Positions 23,908-36,512 of a stretch of DNA of 64,000 bases are shown here, one piece after another. Under the pieces are notes generated by a model. That model did not search any database and was not told the origin of the DNA. It saw nothing but the letters and a program-made list of their open reading frames with translations. Position 1 is the stretch's first letter. The number at the start of each line of letters is the position of its first letter. Made by a program: the position numbers and the translations under genes. Source of the stretch: Rhodanobacter sp. FW104-R8 (GTDB lineage: Bacteria > Pseudomonadota > Gammaproteobacteria > Xanthomonadales > Rhodanobacteraceae); the NCBI RefSeq assembly GCF_001617365.1, contig NZ_LVJR01000021.1, positions 35,309 through 99,308 on the forward strand. Direction: 5' to 3'.

Positions 23908-24924
23908 TTATTTTCCTGGCAGGTAGCCCAGCGGATCGACCGGATTGCCGTCCTTGCGGATCTGGAATTCCAGCTCGTCGCGGGTGGTGCCGGTCGAGCC
24001 CATCTCGGCGATCTGCTGGCCCATGCTGACCCGCTGGCCTTCCTTGACCAGGCGCTTGCGGTTGTGGCCGTAGGCGGACAAGAAGCTGTCGTTGTGCTTG
24101 ATGATCACCAGCTCGCCGTAGCCGACCAGGCCATTGCCGCTGTACACCACCACGCCATCGGCGGCGGCGCGCACCGGATCGCCCGACTTGCCGGCGATCC
24201 CGATCCCGGGAATCGCGTCGCCGCTGCGGAACCGGCCGATCACGGTGCCATCGGCCGGCCAGCGCCATTGCACGCCGCTGACCACGCGCGAGACACCCGC
24301 AGCGACCGGTGCCGGGGGCGGCATGGTCGCCGGCGGGGCGGTCGGCACACCGGCGACCGGCACCGCGGCGGTAGCTGCCGCGACGGCGGTCGGTGCAATG
24401 GCGTGGCCCGGGATGGTCGCGGCAGTCGCCGGCGGTGCGGCCGACCCTCCGGCGACTGGCGTGGCGGGCGCCGCAACAGGCGCCGTCACCGGCTCGAACA
24501 CCGGTGCGCCCGCAGCAGGGGAGGGACTGGCCGCCCGGCCGGACGCAGCTGCGACCGGTGGAGCACTGGCCACGTGGCCGGGCATGGCCGCCGTGTGCGG
24601 CACCGCCGCCCCGGCCGGCGGCGACAGAGTCAACTTCTGTCCCGGCCAGATCGTGTATGGCGCGGCAACCCCGTTCCACTGTGCCAAGTCGCGGAAATCC
24701 ACGCCCTTGCGGAACGCGATCGAGTACAGCGTGTCGCCCTTCGCCACTACGTAACTGCCACCCGGTATCGGCGTACGCGAGGGCGTCGGCGCTACGTGGG
24801 CCGGAAGGTTGCCGTAGCTGCTGCCGGCCACCGGCTCCACCACGACCGAGCTGCGCAGGGTGCCGCAGGCGGCAAGCAGCGCGGTCGCAGCCAGGACGGC
24901 CAGCCTTGAGAGATATCGGTCCAT
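23908..24924 (-). CDS. nlpD: Lipoprotein NlpD: LysM + degenerate LytM (M23-like) amidase activator
   Basis: The protein has 338 residues from the ATG at 24922-24924 (MDRYLSRLAVLAATALLAACG); another ATG lies 12 bases upstream. The lipobox LLAAC marks an outer-membrane lipoprotein. Then come one LysM (YVVAKGDTLYSIAFRKGV), a long Ala/Pro/Thr/Val-rich linker (about 120-220) and a C-terminal LytM domain. The zinc ligands of M23 peptidases are missing: GIGIAGKSG replaces the HxxxD strand, and LEFQIR stands where LHFEIR is expected. This fits the non-catalytic EnvC/NlpD group that activates the amidase AmiC at division. It is preceded by yqaA-pcm-surE. No rpoS follows. Confidence 0.9.
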   Translation of the reverse strand: MDRYLSRLAVLAATALLAACGTLRSSVVVEPVAGSSYGNLPAHVAPTPSRTPIPGGSYVVAKGDTLYSIAFRKGVDFRDLAQWNGVAAPYTIWPGQKLTLSPPAGAAVPHTAAMPGHVASAPPVAAASGRAASPSPAAGAPVFEPVTAPVAAPATPVAGGSAAPPATAATIPGHAIAPTAVAAATAAVPVAGVPTAPPATMPPPAPVAAGVSRVVSGVQWRWPADGTVIGRFRSGDAIPGIGIAGKSGDPVRAAADGVVVYSGNGLVGYGELVIIKHNDSFLSAYGHNRKRLVKEGQRVSMGQQIAEMGSTGTTRDELEFQIRKDGNPVDPLGYLPGK

Positions 24925-24988
24925 GCGTTCCAGCATACCGAGGCGGGCGGCATTTTTCATGCAACCCCGCCCGCCGGGGCAACCCCGC

Positions 24989-25597
24989 TCAACGCAGCCA
25001 GAACCACCACACCAGCAGTAGGGCCAACGCCACCAGCGCGATCCAGCCGATCCACTCGATGTACTTGTGCAGGATATGCTCGGCGCGTTCGCCGAACAGG
25101 CGGATCAGCAGCGCCAGCAGCCATACGCGCTTGCCGCGGCCGAGCCCGATGCAGGCCAGGAACGGCAGGATCGGCACGCCGATGATGCCGCAGGCCCAGG
25201 TGACGAACTTCATCGGCACCACCGGCTGCAGCGCGGCCAGGATCAGCACGCCGAACATACCCCAGCGATGCTCGACCATCTGCTTGCTCAAGGTCGCCAC
25301 GCCCTGCTCGATCGGCGCCAGCAGGTGCAGCGTGCCGAGCACCGGCCGCAGGGCATGGAACGCCCAATGGCCCAGCATGTAGCCCACCAACGCGCCCAGC
25401 AGCGAAAACAACAGGCTGATGTTCGCGAAGAAGAACGCCTTGTGCCGCTTGCCCAGCATCATCGGCGCCAGCATCACTTCCGGCGGAATCGGGAAGATGA
25501 ACGACTCGACGAAACTCAGCCCGGACAGGTAATACAGCGCCCTCGGCTCGCGTGCCCAGGTCAGCGCACGCGCATAAAGTGCCCCGAACAGGCGCAT
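24989..25597 (-). CDS. YqaA/DedA-family membrane protein
   Basis: A 202-residue integral membrane protein with four or more hydrophobic segments and the DedA-type re-entrant signature SFVESFIFPIPPEVMLAPMML. A second conserved part is ALQPVVPMKFVTWACGIIG. DedA proteins are implicated in lipid carrier or phospholipid flipping and proton-motive-force maintenance; a precise role here is not known. Its start shares one base with the pcm stop (TGATG), so it belongs to the surE-pcm-nlpD operon. Confidence 0.87.
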   Translation of the reverse strand: MRLFGALYARALTWAREPRALYYLSGLSFVESFIFPIPPEVMLAPMMLGKRHKAFFFANISLLFSLLGALVGYMLGHWAFHALRPVLGTLHLLAPIEQGVATLSKQMVEHRWGMFGVLILAALQPVVPMKFVTWACGIIGVPILPFLACIGLGRGKRVWLLALLIRLFGERAEHILHKYIEWIGWIALVALALLLVWWFWLR

Positions 25598-26277
25598 CAG
25601 CCGATCCCGCCCAGCAGCGGCACGAAACTGACCGCACCCAGTTCCTCCTGGATGAAATCGCCCTGCCCGTCGCCGCGCATGCGGATCAGGGTCTGCCGGC
25701 TGGGCGAGCCGACCGGCGCTACCAGCACGCCGGTGGGGCCGAGCTGGTCGAGGATGCGGGTGGGGATGGTGTCGCCGGCGGCGGTGAGGATGATCGCGTC
25801 GAACGGCGCCTCGTCCGCCCAGCCCAGCTTGCCGTCGTCATAGCGCGAGCGCAGGTTGGTCAGGCCGAGCTGGCGAAAGCGCCGGCGCGCCTGGCGCAGC
25901 AGCGCCTCGATCCGTTCCACCGTGAACACCTGCGGCACCAGTGCCGCCAGCACCGCGGCCTGGTAGCCGGAACCGGTGCCGATCTCCAGCACTTTCTGCG
26001 GGATGCCGAACTCGATCAGCGCCTCGGTCATGCGCGCCACCACCCACGGTTGCGAGATGGTCTGACCGTGGCCGATCGGCAGCGCGTCGTTTTCGTACGC
26101 GCGCGAATGCAGCGCCTGGTCGATGAAGTGATGCCGCGGCAGGTTGCGGATCACCTCGATCACCCGCGGATCGCGAATGCCGCCTTCCCGCAGGATCGCC
26201 ACGAGCCGGTCACGCGCGCGTTGCGAGGTCATCCCCTCGCCCTTCAGGTCCGCGGCAGGCAATGGATAGACGGTCAT
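25597..26277 (-). CDS. pcm: Protein-L-isoaspartate O-methyltransferase
   Basis: The protein has 226 residues. It carries GHGQTISQPWVVARMTE, typical of PIMT, and the SAM motif VLEIGTGSGYQAAVLA. It methylates L-isoaspartyl residues to start repair of aged proteins. An internal Met (GMTSQRARDRL) 15 residues in is an alternative start. It lies 3 bases after surE, the conserved surE-pcm pairing. Confidence 0.95.
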   Translation of the reverse strand: MTVYPLPAADLKGEGMTSQRARDRLVAILREGGIRDPRVIEVIRNLPRHHFIDQALHSRAYENDALPIGHGQTISQPWVVARMTEALIEFGIPQKVLEIGTGSGYQAAVLAALVPQVFTVERIEALLRQARRRFRQLGLTNLRSRYDDGKLGWADEAPFDAIILTAAGDTIPTRILDQLGPTGVLVAPVGSPSRQTLIRMRGDGQGDFIQEELGAVSFVPLLGGIG

Positions 26278-26280
26278 GGC

Positions 26281-27078
26281 TCAGGCCGCCTCGTCACTGC
26301 TGGTCCGGCCGGATGCCAGCGCGTCGCTCAGCGGCCGCATCCAGCTGCTCACTTTCTCCAGCGCCTGGAACCGGGTCAGGTCGACATGGATCGGCGTGAC
26401 GGAAACGAAGCCGCGCCGCACGGCATTGAAATCGGTGCCGGGGCCGGCATCGTCCACCTCGCCAGCCGGGCCGATCCACCAGATCGGCCGGCCGCGCGGA
26501 TCGGTCTGCGCGATGCACGGCGCGGCACGATGGCGGCGACCCAGCCGGGTCACCTCGAAGCCCTCGATCTGTGCCCACGGCCGGTCCGGCACGTTGACGT
26601 TGAGGATGGTGTCGGCCGGCAGCGGATCGACCAGCAGCCGCTGCATCAGCAGCAACACCGCCTTCGCCGCCGAGTCGTAATGCACGCCCTTGTGGTCGTG
26701 GCTGACCAGCGACACCGCGATCGCCGGCAGCCCCAGGAAGCGCCCTTCCATCGCCGCCGACACCGTGCCGGAATAGATCACGTCGTCGCCGAGGTTGGCC
26801 GAGTTGTTGATGCCGGACACGACCATGTCGGGCTCCTCGTCCAGCAGGCCGGACAGCGCCAGGTGCACGCAATCGGTCGGGGTGCCGGCCACGCGGTAGT
26901 AGCCGTTGCCCATCGGCAGCACGCGCAACGGCGCGTCGAGCGTCAGCGAATTGCTGGCGCCGGAGCGGTCGCGATCCGGCGCCACCACCGTCACTTCGGC
27001 CACTTCGCCGAGACGCTCGGCAAGCACGTGGATGCCCGGGGCATCCACGCCATCATCGTTGCTGACCAGAACTCGCAT
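26281..27078 (-). CDS. surE: 5'/3'-nucleotidase SurE
   Basis: The protein has 265 residues starting [15 protein letters not shown], with the metal-binding NDDG at the N-terminus. [25 protein letters not shown] is the family signature. It is a metal-dependent phosphatase acting on nucleoside monophosphates. It is first in the surE-pcm-yqaA-nlpD operon and divergent from the Smr gene, with 125 bases between. Confidence 0.96.
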   Translation of the reverse strand: MRVLVSNDDGVDAPGIHVLAERLGEVAEVTVVAPDRDRSGASNSLTLDAPLRVLPMGNGYYRVAGTPTDCVHLALSGLLDEEPDMVVSGINNSANLGDDVIYSGTVSAAMEGRFLGLPAIAVSLVSHDHKGVHYDSAAKAVLLLMQRLLVDPLPADTILNVNVPDRPWAQIEGFEVTRLGRRHRAAPCIAQTDPRGRPIWWIGPAGEVDDAGPGTDFNAVRRGFVSVTPIHVDLTRFQALEKVSSWMRPLSDALASGRTSSDEAA

Positions 27079-27203
27079 GACGCTCCGTCGAAAGCTGACT
27101 GCAGGCGCGCCGACGGTCCCGTCGAGGCGCGCATTTCATTGCCTGAAGTCTACCGGAGCGCGCCGCCGGTTTCACTCGCCGCGCCATTGGGTAGCATGGG
27201 CGC

Positions 27204-27752
27204 ATGAAGCGCCGCACGCCCGCCCCGATCGACGCCGAGGACAGCCGCCTGTTCCGCGAGGTGATCGGCGACGTGCGCCCGCTCGACCCGGTGGCGGCGC
27301 CGCCGGCCGCCACCCGGCCGGCGCCGCATCCACGCATGCTGGAGGCGGACGAAGCCGCGGTGCCGGGCGAATTGCTGGACATGGCGTTCGACCCCGCCGC
27401 GATCGAGGTGGGCGAGGAACTGGGCTATCTGCGCGACGGTTATCCGCCGAAGCTGCTGCGCCAGCTCAAGCGCGGCCAGTTCAGCGTGCAGGACGACCTC
27501 GACCTGCACCAGATGAACGCCGCCGCCGCGCAGGCCAGCATCACCGCCTTTCTGGCCGAGGCGAAGCAGCGCGGCCTGCGCTGCGTGCGCATCGTGCACG
27601 GCAAGGGGCTGCGCTCGAAAGCCGCCGGACCGGTGCTGAAAGGTCTCACCGATCGCATGTTGCGCCGGCGCGACGATGTGATCGCCTTCGCCTCGGCGCG
27701 GCCGGCCCTGGGTGGCACCGGCGCGGTGATCGTCCTGCTACGCTCGAGCTGA
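27204..27752 (+). CDS. Smr domain-containing protein (MutS2 C-terminal-like nuclease domain)
   Basis: A 182-residue protein. The first 90 residues are Pro/Asp-rich and unstructured-looking. The C-terminal Smr domain has LDLHQMNAAAAQASI and the HGKGLRSK loop, followed by LGGTGAVIVLL. Small MutS-related domains are nicking endonucleases or RNA-binding nucleases (E. coli SmrA/SmrB). SmrB cleaves mRNA at collided ribosomes, but this protein cannot be assigned to that role from sequence alone. It sits with the next gene as a plus-strand pair between surE and truD. Confidence 0.88.
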   Translation: MKRRTPAPIDAEDSRLFREVIGDVRPLDPVAAPPAATRPAPHPRMLEADEAAVPGELLDMAFDPAAIEVGEELGYLRDGYPPKLLRQLKRGQFSVQDDLDLHQMNAAAAQASITAFLAEAKQRGLRCVRIVHGKGLRSKAAGPVLKGLTDRMLRRRDDVIAFASARPALGGTGAVIVLLRSS

Positions 27753-27797
27753 CTTTCTCGGCGTGCTCAAACCATCCCGCCACAAAGAGGATCTTCC

Positions 27798-28433
27798 ATG
27801 CGCCCGCTCGGCCAGCGTTTCCTGATGATCTACTCCGGTCTGCTTACCGCCGTATTCGCTGTCACGGTCCTGGGTGCCGCCGCCTCACGGACGAAGTTCG
27901 ACACACTGGACGTGCAACGCATCAACATTGTCGAGCCCGACGGCACGCTGCGCATGGTGATCTCCGACCATGCTCGTCTGCCAGGCATCATCGTGAAAGG
28001 TCACGAACAAGCCTTCGACCGCCCACAGGCGGGCATGCTGTTCTACAACGACGAGGGCTCGGAGACTGGCGGCCTGATCTTCGGCGGGCATCGCAATGCC
28101 AAGGGCGAGGTGGTGGATTCCGGCGGCAGCCTGTCGTTCGACCGCTATAACGCCAACCAGGTCGTCCAGTTGCTCGGCGTGTACGACCACGAGGATCGTA
28201 TGGCCGGCTTGGCCGTATCCGACAGCCCGGAGAACCGGCAAGGGCATCGGCGCATCTGGGTCGGGCGCGATGACGACGGTGTTGCCAGGCTCGCTCTGAT
28301 GGATGGCGCCGGGCACAAACGACTGCTGCTGGAGGTGCCCGACACGGGCACGCCGAGCCTGACTTTCCTGGATAGCGACGGCAAGGTCATACAGCGCATC
28401 GCGCCGGTCGCCGGTTCAAGTGGCGGTCGATGA
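27798..28433 (+). CDS. Hypothetical secreted or membrane-anchored beta-rich protein
   Basis: The protein has 211 residues with a good ribosome-binding site (AAAGAGG). An N-terminal hydrophobic segment (FLMIYSGLLTAVFAVTVLGAAA) is a signal peptide or anchor. The rest repeats strand-like units around VEPDGTLRMVISDHARLPG, YNDEGSETGGLIFGGH, DSGGSLSFDRY and LTFLDSDGKVIQRI, suggesting a beta-propeller or beta-helix-like repeat. I do not recognise a catalytic motif. Its last 18 bases overlap the end of truD on the opposite strand. Confidence 0.8.
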   Translation: MRPLGQRFLMIYSGLLTAVFAVTVLGAAASRTKFDTLDVQRINIVEPDGTLRMVISDHARLPGIIVKGHEQAFDRPQAGMLFYNDEGSETGGLIFGGHRNAKGEVVDSGGSLSFDRYNANQVVQLLGVYDHEDRMAGLAVSDSPENRQGHRRIWVGRDDDGVARLALMDGAGHKRLLLEVPDTGTPSLTFLDSDGKVIQRIAPVAGSSGGR

Positions 28434-29432
28434 GGCCAGCTCGCGCACGACCACCGTGGCGTACGCGCCGGCAGGCAGTTCGAACGACAATTCCAGCGCG
28501 TCGTCACCCAGCCAGTGCCAGCGCAGGTCCTTGGGCAGCAGTCGCAGCGGACGGCGTTCCTGCTCCATCCGCGCCGCCGCCAGGCCATCGGCCAGATCGC
28601 TGTTCGCCGCACCGATCTCACGTTCCAGCGCGCCGGCCTCACCCTGGCTCGGCGGCTCGCCCTGCCCCCACAACGGGCCGGACGGATGGATGTCACCGCG
28701 CGCCAGCCGTTCCGCCAGCGTGGCGTCGAACGGTTCCGGCCCGAACCACGAGCGTGAGCCGGCCAGTGACCAGATCTCGCCGTCCAGCGGGCTGTCCCAG
28801 GCGCCGCGTTTGACCCGTGCCGCCAGCACACCGTTGAATATCTGCGAACGGGCCGCCGACAGCAGGAACGAGCGCTTGTCGCGATCGACCCGGCGCCCGC
28901 CGAACATCGCCCGCGCCTGCGCCACGTTGCCGCCTTCGCGGCCGAAGCGCTGTTCGCCGAAGTAGTTGGGCACGCCGCGCGCGGCGATCTGCTCCAGCAC
29001 CCGTTCGGCCGCCGTGCGGTCGCCCTGCACCTCGCGCAGCACCAGCACGAAGCGGTTGCCGCGCAACGCGCCGCGCTTCAGCTTGCGCGAATGCCGCGTC
29101 GCCGCCAGCACCTTCACTTCCGCACGCGGAAACGCCGACCAGTCCGGGTCGGGTTTGCCGGCCAGTTGCACCGAGAAGGCCTGCCGGGTCACCGCATGGC
29201 GGTCCTTCATTCCGGCGTAGCCGACCGCGACCTGCGGCACGCCGGCGAATTTCGCCAGCTCGCGCGCGACCCAGTCGGTGTTCGCGCCGCGCTTTTCCAC
29301 CCACAGCAAGGCGTGCTCGCCGGCACCGTCGGCGTCATAACCGAGGATCTCCTCGACCTGGAAGTCCTCGGGGCTGGCGCGCAACCGGGCGGTCAGTGGC
29401 GGTTCGCCAAAGGCGTAGGGAAGTTCTTGCAC
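28416..29432 (-). CDS. truD: tRNA pseudouridine(13) synthase TruD
   Basis: The protein has 338 residues from a GTG at 29430-29432 (VQELPYAFGEPPLTARLR) with AGGA 7 bases upstream; a longer open frame runs into the REP element and is not credible. The catalytic Asp lies in VGYAGMKDRHAVTRQ. Other TruD parts are RGNRFVLVLR and GVPNYFGEQRFGREG. It converts U13 of tRNA-Glu to pseudouridine. It follows mgtE and a REP doublet at the end of the pyrG-to-truD gene row. Confidence 0.93.
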   Translation of the reverse strand: MQELPYAFGEPPLTARLRASPEDFQVEEILGYDADGAGEHALLWVEKRGANTDWVARELAKFAGVPQVAVGYAGMKDRHAVTRQAFSVQLAGKPDPDWSAFPRAEVKVLAATRHSRKLKRGALRGNRFVLVLREVQGDRTAAERVLEQIAARGVPNYFGEQRFGREGGNVAQARAMFGGRRVDRDKRSFLLSAARSQIFNGVLAARVKRGAWDSPLDGEIWSLAGSRSWFGPEPFDATLAERLARGDIHPSGPLWGQGEPPSQGEAGALEREIGAANSDLADGLAAARMEQERRPLRLLPKDLRWHWLGDDALELSFELPAGAYATVVVRELASSTAT

Positions 29433-29453
29433 GTCGAAATCCTGTTGGTGGCC

Positions 29454-29528
29454 GTAGGAGCCTGCTGGCGGGCGATGCTCCTGCTCTGAAGCCCGGGGAA
29501 GGAGCATCGCCCGCCAGCGGGCTCCTAC
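29454..29528. repeat. REP doublet (GTAGGAGC type), copy 1
   Basis: GTAGGAGCCTGCTGGCGGGC at the left and its near-exact complement ending GCTCCTAC at the right enclose about 25 unpaired bases. This is the inverted REP pair (BIME) layout known from Pseudomonas and Xanthomonadales and mobilised by RAYT transposases. It lies between mgtE and truD, and its end supplies the TAG stop in the expected mgtE frame. Confidence 0.85.
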
Positions 29529-29591
29529 ATCAGGAAGATGGTGGCGAGGCCGAGGAAAATAAAAAACCGCCGCTGTCGGTCATCGCGGTGA

Positions 29592-30920
29592 TCAGCACGC
29601 TGGAGCGCCCAGCGCCGGGTCGCGGCCGAACTTCGTCATCAGCACCTGGATGCCGACGCCGGCGAACGCGGCCAGCAGCAGGTTGAGCGTCATCGCCGCG
29701 GTCATCACCAGGCCCAACGAAGCGCTGTCGTACAGCAGCCACGCCACGGCGCCGATCACCCCGCCCCAGACCAGCCCGTTCAGCAGCGACACGGTCAGTT
29801 CCTTGCGCCACAGCCGCTTCGCGCTTTCGGCGGTGATCTGGTTCAGCGCCAACGCGCGCACGATCATGGTGATGGTCTGATTGCCGGAGTTGCCGTCGAT
29901 GCCGGCCACGATCGGCATCAGCGCGGCCAGCGCCACCAGCCGTTCGATCGAACCCTCGAACAGGCCGATCACGCGCGAGGCGATGAACGCGGTGACCAGG
30001 TTGATCGCCAGCCACGACCAGCGGTTCTTCAGCGAGGCCCACACCGGGGCGAAGATGTCCTCCTCCTCGCGCAGGCCGCCACGGCTGGGCGCCTCGCTCT
30101 CGCCCTCCCCGCGGATCACGTCGACCATCGCGTCGATGGCGATGCGGCCGACCAGGTGGCCGCGCTCGTCGACCACCGGCGCGGTCACCAGGTCGTAGCG
30201 CTCGAACGCCTGCGCCACCTCGTACGCGTCGTCGGTGGGGTGGAAGGTGTTGACGTCCGGCGCCATCACCGCGCCGACCATCTTCCCCGGCGGATTCACC
30301 AGCAGCCAGTGCAGCGGCAGCACGCCGGTGAGCAGGCTGTCCCGGTTGATCACGAACAGCTTGTCGGTCTGCGCGGGCAGCTCGTCCCAGCGGCGCAGGT
30401 AGCGCAGCACCACTTCCAGGCTGACGTCTTCGCGGATGGTGACCATCTCGAAATCCATCAGCGCGCCGACCTGGTCGTCCGCGTAGGACAGCGCCGACTG
30501 CACCTGCTCGCGCTGCTGCGTGTCCAGGCTGGCCATCAGCTCCGGCAGCACCGCCGTGGGCAGGTCCTCGACCAGGTCGGCCAGTTCGTCCGCGTCCAGC
30601 GGTTCGACCGCGGCGAGGATCTCCTGGCGGTCCATGTCCGCGATCAGCGATTCGCGCACCGCGTCGGACACTTCCAGCAGGATCTCGCCGTCACGGTCGG
30701 CCTTGACCAGTTGCCAGACCACGAGGCGGTCGTCCAGCGGCAGCGATTCGAGGATGAAGGCGATGTCGGCCAGGTGCAGCTCGTCCAGCTGCCGGCGCAG
30801 TTCGAGCAACGCCGCCGCCCGAAGATGTCCGTCGTCGTCGTGCCGGCGCAGCAGTCCGACGATCGCCTCGAGCCGGTCGTGCAGCCGGCCGGCGGCGCTG
30901 CGAGCCTCCGTTTCGGTCAC
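29592..30920 (-). CDS. mgtE: Magnesium transporter MgtE, 3' end frameshifted
   Basis: Starts at a GTG (30918-30920) overlapping the ispF stop. The N-domain with [15 protein letters not shown] and [12 protein letters not shown], a CBS pair (about 130-260) and the membrane domain with the ion-pore signature IDGNSGNQ are clear. The frame stops early as DPALGAPAC (442 residues). In neighbouring frames the sequence continues as [14 protein letters not shown] and then as IFLGLATIFLM with a TAG at 29525-29527, exactly the MgtE last helix. Two single-base losses restore it: one near 29606 and one in a run of six A/T at 29561-29566. So either the gene has lost its last helix or the assembly has two errors. 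Confidence 0.88.
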   Translation of the reverse strand: MTETEARSAAGRLHDRLEAIVGLLRRHDDDGHLRAAALLELRRQLDELHLADIAFILESLPLDDRLVVWQLVKADRDGEILLEVSDAVRESLIADMDRQEILAAVEPLDADELADLVEDLPTAVLPELMASLDTQQREQVQSALSYADDQVGALMDFEMVTIREDVSLEVVLRYLRRWDELPAQTDKLFVINRDSLLTGVLPLHWLLVNPPGKMVGAVMAPDVNTFHPTDDAYEVAQAFERYDLVTAPVVDERGHLVGRIAIDAMVDVIRGEGESEAPSRGGLREEEDIFAPVWASLKNRWSWLAINLVTAFIASRVIGLFEGSIERLVALAALMPIVAGIDGNSGNQTITMIVRALALNQITAESAKRLWRKELTVSLLNGLVWGGVIGAVAWLLYDSASLGLVMTAAMTLNLLLAAFAGVGIQVLMTKFGRDPALGAPAC

Positions 30921-31390
30921 GCGTGCTCCAGCAGGACGCAGGCCTGCGCGGCGATCCCCTCGCCGCGGCCGCAGAAGCCGAGATGCTCGGTGGTGGTGGC
31001 CTTCACGCTGATGCGGCCGACCTCGCTGTCCAGGTCGGCCGCCAGGTTCTCGCGCATCGCCTGCGCGTGCGGCCCCACCTTGGGTGCTTCGCAGATCACC
31101 GTGATGTCGGCGTTGCCCAGCGCGTAGCCGTGCTGCGCCATCAGCATCGCCACGTGGCGCAGGAACCGGCGGCTGTCGGCATTGCGCCAGCGCTCGTCGG
31201 TGGGCGGGAAGTGCCGGCCGATGTCGCCCAGCGCCAGCGCGCCGAAGATCGCGTCGCACAGCGCGTGAATCACCACGTCGCCATCCGAATGCGCCACCAC
31301 GCCGCGGCGATGCGGCACGCGCACGCCGCCCAGGGTGACGTGGTCGCCCTCGCCGAACGCGTGCACGTCGAAACCTTGTCCGATCCTCAT
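30917..31390 (-). CDS. ispF: 2-C-methyl-D-erythritol 2,4-cyclodiphosphate synthase
   Basis: The protein has 157 residues from the ATG at 31388-31390 ([16 protein letters not shown]). The zinc ligands lie in GFDVHAF and [23 protein letters not shown]; the C-terminal signature is [21 protein letters not shown]. It makes MEcPP in the MEP isoprenoid pathway. It lies 10 bases after ispD and overlaps mgtE by GTGA. Confidence 0.96.
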   Translation of the reverse strand: MRIGQGFDVHAFGEGDHVTLGGVRVPHRRGVVAHSDGDVVIHALCDAIFGALALGDIGRHFPPTDERWRNADSRRFLRHVAMLMAQHGYALGNADITVICEAPKVGPHAQAMRENLAADLDSEVGRISVKATTTEHLGFCGRGEGIAAQACVLLEHA

Positions 31391-31400
31391 GGGGCTGCCC

Positions 31401-32099
31401 TCACGCGACTGTCCTCGCAAGCAGGAACTCGGCCAGCGCGAAATCCGCCGCGGTGGTCACCTTGATGTTGTCCTCGGCGCCCTCGACCAGCAGCGGCGCG
31501 AAGCCGGCCAGCTCCATCGCCATCGCCTCGTCGCTGACGTTCATGCCGCGCCGCGCCGCCTCGCGCAGCGCCGCCGCCAGTTGACCACGACGGAACATCT
31601 GCGGCGTGAACGCGCGCCAGCGCAGGTCGCGCGGCTCGGTCAGCCGGCTGCGGCCGTCGGCGTCCGCGCGCTTCAGCGTATCGCGCAGCGGCGCGCCGAG
31701 CAGGCCGCCGTCGGTCGCCCCGGCCAGCCCGATCAGCTTGCCGATATCGGCCGGCCGCACGCACGGTCGCGCGGCGTCGTGCACCAGCACGAAGTCGCCC
31801 GCCGCCACCGACGCCGGCAGGGCGTCGATGCCGGCCAGCACCGAGTCGCTGCGCTCGGCCCCGCCGGTCGCGGTGAGCACCGGCTTGCCGTTGAGCGCGT
31901 CGATCCCGGGCCAGTGCGCATCGCCGGCAGCCAGCGTCACCAGCAGGCCGGCGATCCGCGGATGCGCGGCCAGCCGTTCCAGCGTGTGCGCGATCAGCGG
32001 CCGCCCGGCCAACGGCAGGTACTGCTTGGGGCAGTCGCCGCCGACCCGGGTGCCGCGCCCCGCGGCCGGCACCACGCACCACAGCGCCGGCGCGCTCAT
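31401..32099 (-). CDS. ispD: 2-C-methyl-D-erythritol 4-phosphate cytidylyltransferase
   Basis: The protein has 232 residues from the ATG at 32097-32099. The nucleotidyltransferase motif is [21 protein letters not shown], with VHDAARPCV and DEAMAME further on. It converts MEP and CTP to CDP-ME. The start overlaps the ftsB stop by 4 bases, and ispF follows directly, the usual ftsB-ispD-ispF arrangement. Confidence 0.95.
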   Translation of the reverse strand: MSAPALWCVVPAAGRGTRVGGDCPKQYLPLAGRPLIAHTLERLAAHPRIAGLLVTLAAGDAHWPGIDALNGKPVLTATGGAERSDSVLAGIDALPASVAAGDFVLVHDAARPCVRPADIGKLIGLAGATDGGLLGAPLRDTLKRADADGRSRLTEPRDLRWRAFTPQMFRRGQLAAALREAARRGMNVSDEAMAMELAGFAPLLVEGAEDNIKVTTAADFALAEFLLARTVA

Positions 32100-32425
32100 G
32101 GCGATCCGGCAGGCGTGGCGGGCGGCGGCAACGCACTGCCGGCGCGAGCCGGCTGCTCGACCACCTGGTAGAACACTTCGCCCGGCTTGATCAGGCCAAG
32201 TTCGGTGCGCGCACGCGCCTCGACCGCCTGGTCGCCATGCTTGAGATCCTGCACGTCGGCGCCGACCGCCTGGTTGCGTTGCAGCAGCTTCGCGTTCTCG
32301 TCGGCCTGCTTCTTCACCGCCACGCGCAGCACGTCCACCTCGCGCATGCTGCCGCTGCCGGTCCACAGCTTCAGCTGCAGACCGATCAGGAGCAGGAGCA
32401 GGACCAGGGCGATCCAGCGCAGCAT
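32096..32425 (-). CDS. ftsB: Cell division protein FtsB
   Basis: A 109-residue bitopic protein: one N-terminal membrane helix (IALVLLLLLIGLQLKLW), then a periplasmic coiled coil (REVDVLRVAVKKQADENAKL) and ARTELGLIKPGEVFYQV, the conserved end of FtsB. It joins FtsL and FtsQ in the divisome. A Pro-rich tail of about 20 residues extends beyond the E. coli length. It lies 19 bases after eno. Confidence 0.93.
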   Translation of the reverse strand: MLRWIALVLLLLLIGLQLKLWTGSGSMREVDVLRVAVKKQADENAKLLQRNQAVGADVQDLKHGDQAVEARARTELGLIKPGEVFYQVVEQPARAGSALPPPATPAGSP

Positions 32426-32444
32426 GGGCGACCGACCGGGCCGT

Positions 32445-36499
<4,055 letters not shown>

Positions 36500-36512
36500 C
36501 TAGCATGGCCGG

